Assembly: GCA_963678675.1 (NCBI GenBank)
Contig: OY783196.1
Span: 13,262,138-13,326,137, forward strand
Direction: 5' to 3'
DNA: 64,000 nucleotides
From: Xiphydria camelus
Taxonomy: Eukaryota; Arthropoda; Insecta; Hymenoptera; Xiphydriidae
The notes beneath the pieces are model-generated. The model ran no database searches, was not told the origin of the DNA, and worked only from the letters and a program-made list of their open reading frames with translations. A program made the translations under genes and the position numbers. Positions 34,159 to 44,487 of the stretch are shown here, in pieces. The stretch's first letter is position 1. Every line of letters starts with the position of its first letter.

Positions 34159-35048
34159 GGGTAAAGTCGGGAGAGATGGCGCAGCGGGTGAGACGGCTCA
34201 GTCAAATAATTTCTTTGTCTGTGTGGCAACACTTACTCAGTTGGTAACACAGATGATTAGTGCGCATGTGCAGTAAGTGTGTGTTACCGAACGGCTGTTT
34301 TTCTCACCAGAAGATAAAATAAATATAACTGTATATATTGTATTGGCCCTGATTATTTTTTTGTGTACTAATAATTAGGCATACAGTAAATTATTATTCT
34401 GATTTGAATGTATTTGGTTTGGTCATTTCACTTCATAAACTTGTAAATATTGTTCCTAACCTCAAATTTCGTTCCGTGGTTCATGTACAAGAAAGACAAT
34501 GACTGCAACATCTAACCCAACGAAGTCGGGTGAGTTGGCGCAAGCCGTCTAATCCGACTGTTCGGGATGCACCAACTATCCAAATATGTGTTTGTGATGT
34601 GGCAGAAAAGCGAAATAACTTTTACGTGTTATTATTAAGATTTATTACATTTTAAAGGCGTTTTAAGTTTGTGGTTGAAATAATCAATACTTTGGTATTT
34701 TTCTTTAAATTTGATTATTTAAGATGATTTTGTATTTTTGTTTTTGTTATTTGGCATTAAAAGTAGTCGCACTTTTAATTTTGAAGCTTATTCTTGGAGA
34801 ACTACTCACCCCCACGAATTTTTTTACTGCGCCATCTCACCCATAATAGGGCGGGTGAGTTGGTTTTTGGTATATTTTCTTTTGACAAATTTTTTACAAA
34901 GCTCGATAAGACTTTTTGTCGTTCCTTTACAAATTCTTATATTTTATTGTTCGCTCTATCCACATTATCAATTAGGTTTTGCTTATCCTACAAATATAGT
35001 TTTTCTACCACTTTAAAAAAAGGTGCGCCTTCTCTCCCGACTTTACCC
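34159..35048. mobile_element. 890-bp TA-flanked MITE, pogo-like
   Basis: Ends gggtaaagtcgggagagatg and its inverse (tctcccgactttaccc) are flanked by TA (34157-34158, 35049-35050). Subterminal ggcg(g/c)(g)tgag motifs recur. The TIR resembles the end next to the pogo transposase (gggtaaggtgggagaagtgc, inverse of 37194-37213), suggesting the same family. No transposase. Confidence 0.75.
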
Positions 35049-35050
35049 TA

Positions 35051-35645
35051 ATCATTAATTTAATAAATTAACGTTTAATTTTTTAATGTTTAAAAAATTG
35101 AAATAAAAATTTTTTTTTAATACATTAAATTAATTAATGATTATAATAATAATATAATGCCAATTATATTGGCATTGTTTGAAAGGAAAATTCATGTAAC
35201 TGCAAACGAATTACGCCCATAATGACGAGAATTACAGGACTCAACAAAAAACAATAAAATACCGAAACAATAGCACAACTAGCACAGCAATAAGAAACAC
35301 CGTAATCAACAAATCCACTAAACCCTCTTCACGAGAGAACGTCTCGCCTGTGTACTCGACCGTTGAAAATTCTTCCCGTACATTACTAAGCAGGTATAAG
35401 CAACAATGTAAATATTAGTCACGTTCTTAGAAGTCCCAGGAGTAATAATACTCTTATTTCAAAATATATTCATATATATTACTAAATGAATCATGTCTGA
35501 ATCTAAATGAGCCAATTTTTCTTACTTCAGTTATGAATATATCTTATTAGGATGGTTCAATGCACCTAATTTTTATATAAAACATGGACACAATGTAGGT
35601 GAATGTAGTACGTAAATTTCAGCATCATAGGTGAAAGTTAAAATT
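35051..35645. other. AT-rich interval downstream of the pogo gene
   Basis: No gene. The second TIR of the pogo element should lie here but I do not see it, so the element may be 3'-truncated. Confidence 0.4.
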
Positions 35646-36694
35646 TTAGGTTTCGATCGAAAGTGAACATTCAGATTTGGGGAGCTTTTGACCAATATGT
35701 TTTCGTTGCAAAGCAACCAATGCAGGATCCCATTTATCCTTGACAGATTTCATTACACTTAAGTCTAAGGGCTGTAGAATGTGGCTGGTGTGAGGTGGTA
35801 ATTTTATAATTATTACCCTTGCGTCAATTGCCATTTGAATAACTTTCATACCAATATGCGCCGCACATCCATCATAAATGAGAACTACTGGTCTTTCTGT
35901 GCCTATTGTTTTTAGAAAGCTGTTTTGAAAATAGTTTTCAAATACATCAGACTGCATCCAGCCATTATGTGTTACTGCATATGTAGTACAAAACCCTTTG
36001 CTTCTGGTGGCATCATATGACTGTCCCCATCCTGCATCCATATCTGTTTCCCTTTAAAAATTATCGGGGGGGGGGGGGGGGTTGCTTTATCCCCACTCGA
36101 ATTACAAGCAAAGAGAACAGATGTGTTTTCTCGACCTGAGCTACTGGTAGTTCTTGTAGCTCTCAGTCCCTTTTTACCAACTACTTTGGTTTTACTTGGA
36201 TCTGAACAAAAACTGGTTTCGTCGAGGTTCCATATTAAATGGGGTTTATCCTGTATTTCGAGATCAGAAAAAGTTTTTTGGACTAATTCAAAATAATGCG
36301 ATATTAATTCGAAAGTAGCCAGTCTTTCCCAGGAACTCCTTCTCGAAATAGAGTGTTTATATTTATTTGTTTGACATAGTCACCCACTAAATTCATCACT
36401 TCTTTTCTACAGAGGCCAAAGCCATATTTTTCCATTGATGTTAGATTCTTGGTAATATTGGATTCTAATTCCAATGGAATATTAATGGGGCGGCCAAATG
36501 AATTTGATTTTTTACCACGTCGACCTTTAACATGATCCAGTAATGTGTTTAGTGGAATATTATAGACTTTGCTAACTTGATAAGTTATACGCTGTCCAGA
36601 TTTTACTTCCTCTACTGCGTTAAGCAGGTCTTCTTTAGAATACCCTTTGGCTCTATCAGATATTCTCACTTAATTACGCACCATCTTTGATGAG
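35646..36694 (-). pseudogene. pogo/Tigger-type DDE_1 transposase, decayed
   Basis: The minus strand encodes an N-terminal psq-type helix-turn-helix (YSKEDLLNAVEEVKSGQRIT through NIPLNTLLDHVKGRRGK, residues ~15-65). After GVPGKDW comes an apparent internal deletion, then the DDE core: WNLDETSF with the first Asp, VLIYDGCAAH with the second, and KLPPHTSHILQPLDLSVMKS. Defects: a TAA at codon 5 after MVRN (start 36694), a frame change near 36304, and a frameshift at a 15-nt C/G run near 36066-36080. The stop at 35646 comes before the expected third acidic residue and zinc-finger tail. It would have cut and pasted TA-flanked elements. Confidence 0.88.
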
Positions 36695-37215
36695 AACGCT
36701 GAAAACCAGAATGTAATCAGGCATTTCATCAAAATGAGTAAATAATAAACATAAAAACTAAATAAAGTGAGGGGCAAGTGCGTAGTAGATTGCTCTTGCC
36801 CCACATTAATACTACGCTCTACCCCATGATCCAAAAAATTGTGGGAAAGAGCGTAGTTGGCAATTACATGACTAATATAAATATTTACTAAAAATTAATA
36901 GAATATAAGAGAATTATGTATATTTATTTATCACTACTCACCAAAAATTGCTTCTGGCTTTGCGAAATTACCTCTTAAAAATAAGAAATTGTCACCACGT
37001 GCAAACTTCACAGTTGTAGGTTATGAATTCACTGATTGAAAATGTGCTTCTCTATGAAATCAGTTTGAAATTTTGGCGCAATCTAGTATTCAATGCACGA
37101 AGCACTACTTCATAAATTAACTACGCAGCACACATTACGGCAATACTCGTGCGTCGGGGTTTTTGTTTGTACCTCTGCACTTGCCCCGTTTACGCACTTC
37201 TCCCACCTTACCCTA
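36695..37215 (-). promoter_or_regulatory. 5' end of the pogo element: TIR and subterminal repeats
   Basis: The right end at 37213, inverse gggtaaggtgggagaagtgc, is followed by TA. Copies of ggggcaagtgcg and its inverse lie at 36772-36808 and 37190-37200. Such repeats usually bind the transposase; that use is inferred. Confidence 0.6.
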
Positions 37216-37219
37216 TCTT

Positions 37220-37360
37220 AAAATGATTTCAAAAAATGCCCACTTTTTACTTGTACGGGAGAGATGCGCACAGGTAAACGCAACCGCTCTAAAGTGCCGT
37301 ATGTACCGCATCTATACATAACTTCAATAAGAAAGGGAAATATTAAAAAACCAGCCGATC
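37220..37360. repeat. Inverted copy of the repeat at 17922-18060
   Basis: It shares gtaccgcatctatacataac and caataagaaagggaaatatt with the other copy. Unidentified dispersed repeat. Confidence 0.6.
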
Positions 37361-37539
37361 TAAAACTTTCTCGAAAACGTTACTAGCTCTCGTACTATAA
37401 CGGTGCAGGTCATCTGCTCATCTCCTTCAAGATCATAGACCCCTGCGGAGGTCGATACGGGCCAATTGGCGGGATAAACCTCGTCACTTCCCCCGATCTC
37501 CCCCCCCCTGGGCTTTTCGGACTCCACTTCCCTATTTGG

Positions 37540-37906
37540 CATTCATATCGCGCGGTCGGGTGTCCGTCCATCTACTTCATCTCCACCTATTACCCCCTCC
37601 CTTCATTCCCACTCCCACTTCATTCCCCTCGATAACCCCGCCCCCCCCCCCTTGATTGACGACTGCTCGGGATCGTCGTGGGCCATAGACGTTGAGCGAC
37701 ATTCTTTCGCTCACTCCCTGGGGGGTGCCCTGATGTTATAGCCTTGCGTGGTTGATTCCAGGGTTCCTCCCATTACGGGGAAGGTGGGCAGGAGGTTAGG
37801 GTTTGGTTGGTAGGCGGTTTGCCGGCGGCCGAGTCCAACACTGCCCTGGGGTTCTATTGGCCCAGTCCCGGGGTGAATATGAGTTTCCCCCCTCCAAAAA
37901 AAAGGT
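37540..37906 (+). mobile_element. Possible 5'-truncated LINE 3' end
   Basis: A GC-rich block (gtccaacactgccctggggt, gattccagggttcctcccat) ends with a short A run near 37895, unlike its AT-rich flanks. It looks like a LINE 3' UTR, but no ORF remains, so the class is uncertain. It includes a C11 run near 37630. Confidence 0.35.
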
Positions 37907-38122
37907 TGATTAGTTAGGTTATATTGAGTTCGAAAGCAAAAATGCAGTTAGATCGGGCTACGTAAAAAATGGCTAGGTCAGGTGTTAAAAATAAATGAGA
38001 TTAAGTTACGCTAAGTTTAAAAGAAAATGCCCTAAAAAGAGAGGTCGACGAGGTGTACGGGTGGTGAGCGTGCACTTCGCATCGAGTGATGGACTCGTCG
38101 AAGACGATCGGCGCGTGAACTG

Positions 38123-38350
38123 TTATGATCTCGTCCTCCATGGTATTCGGTAGACGATGATGATGCAGCAGCAAAATCGCACTTTCGCTTCCCGAGTCTT
38201 CCTTCTCCGCTGGTTGCTTTCTCTCATAGACCCAGAGTCGTCAGTAGCTCCACGTTCGGACGTGTTAGCACTGAGAGGTACTCGACGACTGATGGTTTTT
38301 CGACATGCTGGTTCACTTTTGTATCCTCTCCCGTGGTAAATGATCCCCAT
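38123..38350 (-). pseudogene. Small ORF downstream of the structural-like gene
   Basis: Its ATG overlaps the stop of the preceding gene (TAATG). It begins MGIIYHGRGYKSEPACRKTI and becomes basic, then probably loses frame after about 30 codons, since another frame reads on plausibly. I cannot assign a function. The overlap indicates a compact gene cassette. Confidence 0.5.
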
Positions 38351-39046
38351 TACGACGACGATTTGACGTGCAGTTTCACGGTTATGACTTCCCCACGGAA
38401 ATTCACCAAGTCCCCGTCCGGATCGACCAATCGCAGCTGAAGATGGTGTATCGCTTGGACGGTCATCGGCAGGTAAATGACGTGGGTCGGCACCTCCATA
38501 ATCTTATATCCCGGTGGAACGCTGGGGAAAAATTCGTGGATCGTGTGCACTTTGCGCTTGTTGATGAAGGCACCCGCAGTTATGTTGCACTCGACTCACA
38601 GCGCGTTGACCTTGAAAATGGTTACGGGTAGATCAGATTGATGATTGACATTCGCCTCCAGAATTTTCGGTATGAAACCCAACAGTCAACCGATGCTGCC
38701 ATCCGGTCGAAAGTCCACGTCGTAACTGCACTTGACTTCACTGCGGAGCGTATTGTTGTTGGGGTTGATGTTGATGACGATGTTCTGGTCGAGATGTGTC
38801 TTTTGCACATAGCTTTCGATGTCCTCGATCGCGTAGCTGCCGGTGTGTATGACAACCACCTTTCCTTGACCAACGTACAGCTTATTGTTACCGACGTCTA
38901 TGTTGGGTATCGAGTTGAAGGTCAGCAGTTCCACCAATCCGAGCGTGTAGCTCTTGAAGGGTGAGAGTTCGATGGGTAGAAAGTAAGTACTGAACCTTGA
39001 GCACCGAGGGCGTTTCCGATAGAATCAGCGTGAACGATTTCCCCAT
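38348..39046 (-). pseudogene. Maverick/adintovirus-type structural-like protein, inactivated
   Basis: The frame starts at ATG 39046 (MGKSFTLILSETPSVLKVQY), shifts once near 38975, then runs to 38348. Visible segments are LVELLTFNSIPNIDVGNNKL, GSYAIEDIESYVQKTHLDQN, NPNNNTLRSEVKCSYDVDFR and VNFRGEVITVKLHVK. I know this pattern from uncharacterised proteins of arthropods and cnidarians found beside adenain-type proteases. A virion-structural role is inferred. Two TGA codons stand where CGA (Arg) is expected, near 38685 and 38590, consistent with CpG decay. Confidence 0.65.
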
Positions 39047-39076
39047 GATTAAGAGGTGTCGATGGGCACGCGAACG

Positions 39077-39504
39077 TTTTATAGCAGCTGCTCACTGAAG
39101 AACTTGAGTCACAAATGTCCACACTCAAAAGTGCCGTAATCCTGATACCGATCGTGTTTGTACTTGACACTGCCAACACCGAGATACGTCACGAGATCCG
39201 GCGGTGGACGTAGATTGCCGAAACTGTCAAAGTACGCGACATCGTTGTCGATCTTTCGGTAGACGACCCAGTGAGTTCCGGGGCCGCTCACATTGTCGAG
39301 GTTAACGATGGCTGATCCGCATCTTCGAGGTTCACTTCTAGGTAGGGCGTTTCGTATGAAGACTCCGCGAAAGTGTGGAATCTTGCAGATTCTCGCATAC
39401 TTTCGTAGGTCCGCATCGGTTAGCGCTCGGCGGGGCAGAGTGTCGCTATTTGTATTCAGTTTTGCTTCCTGAAGAATACTTGTAAAACAATGTCCCGATA
39501 ACAT
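39077..39504 (-). pseudogene. Adenain-type cysteine protease of Maverick/adintovirus kind
   Basis: The adenovirus-type endopeptidase family processes virion proteins. The protein reads RALTDADLRKYARICKIPHF and GVFIRNALP, then the catalytic His in GTHWVVYRK, the Asp-bearing VAYFDSFGNLRPP, and the catalytic Cys in TFECGHL. The His-Asp-Cys order fits. A TGA directly after GHL (39109-39111) replaces the usual Cys, and the frame continues about 9 codons (LKFFSEQLL) to a normal stop near 39077. Polymerase, integrase, ATPase and major capsid genes are not seen nearby, so this is a fragment of a larger element. Confidence 0.8.
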
Positions 39505-39741
39505 CTCTAAGTAGCAAAAGTAATTTCTATTCAGTATAGACCAGACTTAATATGAAAAGTCCCTACACGCTATAAAAGAGTTCAGTGACAGTTTTACAAA
39601 AAAGTCCTACAACGATTTTCGATTAGAGTCTTAATTAAAATGTTACGGGGGGGGGGGGGGGCTCGCAAATCATGTCACCCTGTATTTCGCTTAGGATAGT
39701 AATAATAGGTGTGGTCTAATTTGTCAATACCCAGGTAGCCA

Positions 39742-39954
39742 CTAACGTCGAAATGACGTTTTTTGAAGGTCAGTTGTGACGTCAGATGATGAAAAATATG
39801 TACGTTGTGATGACGTAAAAAATGACGATTCTAAAAGGTTAGGTCTGACGTATATCTTTTCATCGTGAGCGGGCACCCATCCAACTAGTGTCCGCACTTT
39901 TTGCTGCTTAACTTCGTTGATCGGTCGGTATCCTCGAGTCCTTATCTGCTGCAC
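39742..39954 (-). CDS. Conserved short frame of the ACGTC element family
   Basis: It reads MQQIRTRGYRPINEVKQQKV, then RTLVGWVPAHDEKIYV. The same peptide occurs, with conservative changes, in copy 3 (minus, ending near 46176: MQQMRTRKHRPIDEVKQQKV) and in copy 1 without the ATG. Conservation of frame across three copies suggests real coding sequence, perhaps a first exon. I do not recognise a domain. Whether it belongs to the transposon or to a captured gene is open. Confidence 0.5.
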   Translation of the reverse strand: MQQIRTRGYRPINEVKQQKVRTLVGWVPAHDEKIYVRPNLLESSFFTSSQRTYFSSSDVTTDLQKTSFRR

Positions 39955-40473
39955 GCTCCTGTGATATTAAGTATTATTATTGGTGTTCATATGAAGTTTG
40001 ATGAATAAATGTATGTTGCTTCTCCAGTCAATAAGAAAGAGCTTGAATAAATAAGATTTTATAATTGCATTATTCTTTTCTCAACATTTTTCTAAATTTA
40101 TCATTGTATCTTTTGATAAATATTCTTGCATAGACGCAAATTGATATTAATAAATAAATAATTATATGAATGTTTATTCATTCTACATTTTAATAATCTG
40201 TGCTTTTTTTAATAAACAGTATAGTTTATAACTTGCTCAACATACTCTGGGGACTCGAAATGAAATAATTTATTGATTTAATAATTGAACAAATTACAAT
40301 TTTTGTCCATTTATTCACAAATAAATTTTCAAGTTCCTATAGGTATATGCAGGAGACCGAAATTTTTCTAAGTCTCGTTAGTCATTAAAAATGACGGAAA
40401 AGTTCCGTCAAAAAGACGTTGAATTTTGACGTCGAAGGAACGTCGTAAATATGACGTCCCTGTGACATTAATA

Positions 40474-40902
40474 CAGGGTGCGGCAAAATGATAAACTATT
40501 TGGGATGTCAATAAAAACCAAACCACACAAAGCAAAGAAAAAAGTTTTTTATTTTTGGAAACTACATATCATGCCATTTTGAAACGTTATATTCGAAAAA
40601 TTACATGTCTTAAATGACGGCCATAAACTTAAGTTTGTGCCATTTTCAGTTATCGACATGGCTTGGAAAGGAGCGCATCGCGATTCCGCAAGAGGTGATC
40701 CGTAGAGTAATAGCGCGCTTCCGTGAAAACCTTCAAGAGTGTATCAACAATAAAGGCCGTCATTTAAGAGATGTAATTTTTCGAACCTAACGTTTCAAAA
40801 TGGCATATGTAGTTTCCAAAACTAAAAAAATTTTTTCTTTGCTTTGTGTGGTTTGGTTTTTATTGGCATCCCAAATAGTGTCTATCATTTTGCCGCACCC
40901 TG
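40474..40902 (+). mobile_element. Mariner-derived MITE keeping the transposase tail
   Basis: Ends cagggtgcggcaaaatgata and the inverse are flanked by TA (40472-40473, 40903-40904). The empty site is visible in copy 1 of the host family (taatattacgaca near 27806). Inside, plus strand 40655-40775 reads PQEVIRRVIARFRENLQECI followed by NNKGRHLRDVIF, the C-terminus of a Tc1/mariner-like transposase. It is an internal-deletion derivative. Confidence 0.85.
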
Positions 40903-40989
40903 TATTACGACAACTGACGTCTGAAACCCTATACTGACGAAAAAATGACGTCTGAGACGTTATTTAAACGTCAGTGTGCTACCTGGGTA

Positions 40990-41329
40990 CTTATCATACC
41001 GGCCAATGAAGGATCAACGGGACAAGTATTGACCGACCCCTGCATTCGCCCTAATCCACTTGGCTGTCAGCTGCACTTAGAGGAGCAGACCGAGTGACAG
41101 CAATCGATAACACAGGCACATAAAAAATGTCCGTCACAGAGGTCATACCCACCCTCCTGTATTTTCGGCCGCTGAACACGATCCCGATTTTGGATTTGAC
41201 TCATCACGTCGCAGTTTTCAACTAACTTCAAAAGAAATTGTAAAATCCATTCTATAAGAAAAGGAAATAAAAATTATGTAAAGTGTAGTTTTATTTGACG
41301 TGAAATCCCCATCAAATAAAAAGGGAAAG
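40990..41329 (+). other. Interval ending in a purine tract
   Basis: No ORF is supported. The last bases (aaataaaaagggaaag) form a polypurine-like tract directly before the LTR start, which would fit the 3' end of an LTR element. Confidence 0.4.
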
Positions 41330-41809
41330 TGTTGTAACAAGATAATTAGATAAGGTGGTGAGCTAGGAAGAAAGCCGGGTTAAAGCGATCAGATGGTCAG
41401 CCGTTACGAGCGAGTTCAGAAGTCTCAACTATCACTCTGACACCGAGGACTTGCCGCAGCCGCATCTCCGAGATATCCGACCGGATTTGACTTGCATTCC
41501 TCCAATGATGCACGGGGTGGAGAGACCAACCGCCTCGTCCTAAGCCATTCGACCGGGGTTTCCTCCCAACGACACTCATTACATCCAACAGAGAACAACG
41601 AGGATCAGTGCGGGACCTAAAGGACACGTGTAGCGTCCCCAGCATCGAATGTCAACTTTACATCGCCCTCTCTCTTTCCCATTGCTGCGCTCGAGTCATT
41701 AGGAATGCTAAAGCGGTTATGTGTATTGAATAAATCGTTTGACGTTACGTAGTCTGCGTCGTGTAATTAGGCGGGGATAGCCCACGTCGCTCACCTCCCG
41801 TTTCTTTCA
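41330..41809 (+). repeat. Gypsy-type LTR
   Basis: It begins TGTTGTAACAAG and ends TTTCTTTCA, about 480 bp. It carries gaataaatcg near 41728 as a possible polyadenylation signal. A primer-binding-like ttggcgctcgaac follows immediately. A second LTR is not found in the window. Confidence 0.65.
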
Positions 41810-41810
41810 A

Positions 41811-41823
41811 TTGGCGCTCGAAC
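41811..41823 (+). promoter_or_regulatory. Candidate primer-binding site
   Basis: ttggcgctcgaac follows the LTR end by one base, in the style of TGGCGC-type gypsy sites. The priming tRNA cannot be named. Confidence 0.55.
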
Positions 41824-42055
41824 AAAAAGAAATTAGTTAAGCGTTAAGAAAAATTAGAATATATAATTTACAGTTAACGAATAAATGGAAATAAAAGGGA
41901 GTAAGTACATTTGGATTCATACGATTATATGAAGACTAGAGGGAGAGGAAAAATAAATATAAGAGCGCTCAAAAGAAGGGAATGTAAACACAGCAGGGAA
42001 AGGTAAAACAAATAGCGTTACAAGAAGTCTAGGTGCAGAAGCGAGAACAAATAGG

Positions 42056-42295
42056 ATGGCAGAAGAAATAGAAGGAATGAAACAGGATATAGCAGAACTA
42101 AAAAGATTGCGAAAGGAAATTGCGAGACTGCAAGTAGATCAGCAAAAGAATAATAAGTTAGAACAAGAAGTAAATGAATTAAGATCAGTGAATGATAACG
42201 AGTTGACGGCCGTTAATAAACTGGTTGTAGATTTCCAAAGATTAAATTTAGATGTAAAATCACCTAAAATTTCGAAAATATTATTCTTTTGCTGA
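42056..42295 (+). pseudogene. Gypsy gag N-terminal fragment with inverted duplication
   Basis: The frame (MAEEIEGMKQDIAELKRLRK, EIARLQVDQQKNNKLEQEVN) is a predicted coiled coil, common at gag starts. From about 42265 to 42340 the sequence is an inverted copy of 42095-42160, so gag is cut off by a local inversion and joins directly to protease sequence. Capsid and nucleocapsid regions are missing. Confidence 0.65.
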
Positions 42296-42341
42296 TCTAC
42301 TTGCAGTCTCGCAATTTCCTTTCGCAATCTTTTTAGTTCTG

Positions 42342-42650
42342 ATGTATCTAGATACAGGAAGCTTTTTGACATGTATATCAGTTGTAATCTACGACAAATT
42401 AAAAAAGAAGAACGAGTTTGAAGAGTGGCCAGTATCGTTAATGCAAGTATGTGGTCCAATTTTGAAAAAAGCGAGTATAGTGACCAAACAAATATTTGTG
42501 ACAGTAAAAATTGAAAGAGAACAAATAGAATCAACTTTTCTGGTAGTACAAAAATTGTCGTCTAATATAATTTTGGGGGCAGATTGGTTAGTCAAAAATA
42601 AGGTAATAATCGATTACACGACGTTGAAAGTACAAATCAGAGATATGTAA
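42342..42650 (+). pseudogene. Retroelement aspartic protease
   Basis: The frame begins YLDTGSFLTCISVVIYDKLK with the catalytic DTGS and ends SSNIILGADWLVKNKVIIDY, the ILG-ADW signature of gypsy-type proteases. About 100 residues are intact, but the N-terminus is fused to inverted gag sequence and reverse transcriptase is absent. The element is a deletion relic. Confidence 0.8.
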
Positions 42651-42706
42651 TATTGTAGGCTCTTCCGAAGCGTCGTTTGAAAGAGCGGATTTAGAACCCT
42701 ACTGAA

Positions 42707-42870
42707 AAAGTGCACGTGTAAAAGCACATGTAAAATCACATGTAAAATCACATGTAAAAACACGTGTAAAATCGTATGTAAAAATCGAAAACTCACATGT
42801 GCTTTTACACGTGCTTTTACACGTGATTTTACATGTGCTTTTACACGTGATTTTACATGTGATTTAACAC
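42707..42870. repeat. 12-bp CACATG/CACGTG minisatellite, palindromic
   Basis: Units such as tgtaaaagcaca and tgtaaaatcaca repeat in one orientation to about 42785, then in the inverse orientation after gtaaaaatcgaaaactcac. The homologous array in copy B (58256-58622) is about twice as long. Confidence 0.85.
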
Positions 42871-43085
42871 GTACTCTGATACTCTATATTGTAAACACTT
42901 TACTGTGTTTTAAATATTATTTAAATAATAATTTTAATACCACATATTGTGATTTATACATGTCAAAGATTACCTAATTTAACATCCCCGTCTGTTACAA
43001 TTTATTGAGAATGAATAAAAGGAATATATTTCAATCGTTTTTTAATCGATTGAAATATGATTTTAATCATTTTAAATTGCATTTT

Positions 43086-44209
43086 TTAACACGTTCGCTG
43101 CGCATGGCACGGATCCGTGCCACATCGAGCCTTTAAACAATGCGCGTGGCACGGATCAGTGACATAAATATGTTCTCATATTTCATTGCCAGTCCGAACT
43201 GACGACTGCTCGAAGGCGGCCGTGCGTTTGCGAGCATATAGCAAAGGTATCGGGACGTTAAAAAAGTGTATCCGTTTCTGATTTTTTTTTTCAAGTGGTA
43301 ATATGGAGGATAGTACGGCGGGCCCGTCGGGCATTAAGAAACGAAAATTGATGCGTAAAGATAAAGAAAAAGTGGGTAATATAAGAATCTTGGAAGAATC
43401 GAGCGACAATGAAGAATATTCAAGTGACGACAGCTACAATTTTGAACTTGACGATGACTCAAGTTGTGATGGGGCAGATGATAACGACAATGAAACAGGT
43501 AAGATTACATTTGTTTTCATTTTTATTTGTGTAGTAAAATTCAGTATGTTGGTGAGTTCTAAAAGTAACCATTGTCGCATTTTCGAAAACTCAAGACATT
43601 GGTATTTTGTTACAGGAGCAGTTTTGTCAACTACACAAGGACAACCTCAAGTTCTAGCTGCTAATCCTGCAGTAGGCGCAACACAAATGTTTTCCTGTTT
43701 TTGTTATTTTAATCTAAGAGTTCGAATATTTTATTTGTTGCCTATCAAAATAAAGATTTTCTTTGCATCCTTTATATTTTTTTTTACATACAGTTTGGCC
43801 TAAACGCTGACGTTTCATACCTATCGCTCGAGCGCCTGCCAGAGCGAAGTCGATAAGGAAACGTTGGAAATAAACATACAGAGTTCCGAGCTGCCCAGCT
43901 CTGTTACAGCATCTCTAAGAATATCTTATCGCACATCGTACATAAACTTATCGAGTTTCTCACACCGTCCGAAATATCAATTAAAATATACTTGTCACGG
44001 ATCCGTGTCGACGAGCACTGCACAGAGAATTTATTGCCCAGTGCGCATGGCACGGCAATGTCACATGTCAAAATTGACAACTGAGTAATAAATTTACATC
44101 ACTAAATCCAAAAAAAGACTTTTGCAATAAAGAATTTCAGTTTTTACTTAAAAAAAATAGCCGCTCCTGGGTAAGGCTTCCTGAAAAAAGTGAGCAGCGA
44201 ACGTGTTAA
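43086..44209 (+). mobile_element. piggyBac-type element, internally deleted
   Basis: TTAA duplications (43086-43089, 44206-44209) flank inverted ends cacgttcgctg and the inverse cagcgaacgtg. Subterminal copies of ggcacggatccgtgcc lie near both ends. It encodes only the acidic N-terminus of a transposase. The related 282-bp derivative is at 57357-57638. Confidence 0.85.
43303..43690 (+). pseudogene. N-terminus of a piggyBac-type transposase
   Basis: It starts MEDSTAGPSGIKKRKLMRKD and continues as an acidic stretch (EESSDNEEYSSDDSYNFELD), the usual start of piggyBac transposases. A GT donor follows ETG at about 43500 and an acceptor tttgttacag precedes GAVLSTTQGQ near 43617. The DDD catalytic domain is absent. 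Assignment rests on TTAA ends plus the acidic start. Confidence 0.6.
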
Positions 44210-44487
44210 CGTTTTAATCGTTTCCAATAAATTCTAATCAGAGATATTTAACAGGGATACGAAATGATATGAAAACATTTCTTATAGAACATGGTCACCT
44301 TATTTTATTACAATTTTATTTACACAAACTGTACTTAATGGGGATAATAATCATTCAATACATCATATCTTATTAAATAGTTATATATATATTTTTTATT
44401 TCACCATTCTGACTTTAGTACAGTTTACAAAACATAGATGTCTACAAGTTATATCGCCCTCGCTGTGCTTTCCCTACTGCAGGTTGT

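Larger units (their letters stand above)
39730..40987. mobile_element. ACGTC-rich TIR element, copy 2, with nested MITE
   Basis: Ends cccaggtagccactaacgtc and gtcagtgtgctacctggg are flanked by TA (39728-39729, 40988-40989). Many gacgtca-type motifs lie near both ends. It carries the conserved minus-strand frame at 39742-39954 and a 429-bp MITE at 40474-40902. Confidence 0.85.

Noticed and set aside
41812..41823. Naming the priming tRNA for the gypsy-like site
   Set aside because: The complement does not have the spacing of a standard tRNA 3' end, so no assignment is safe.
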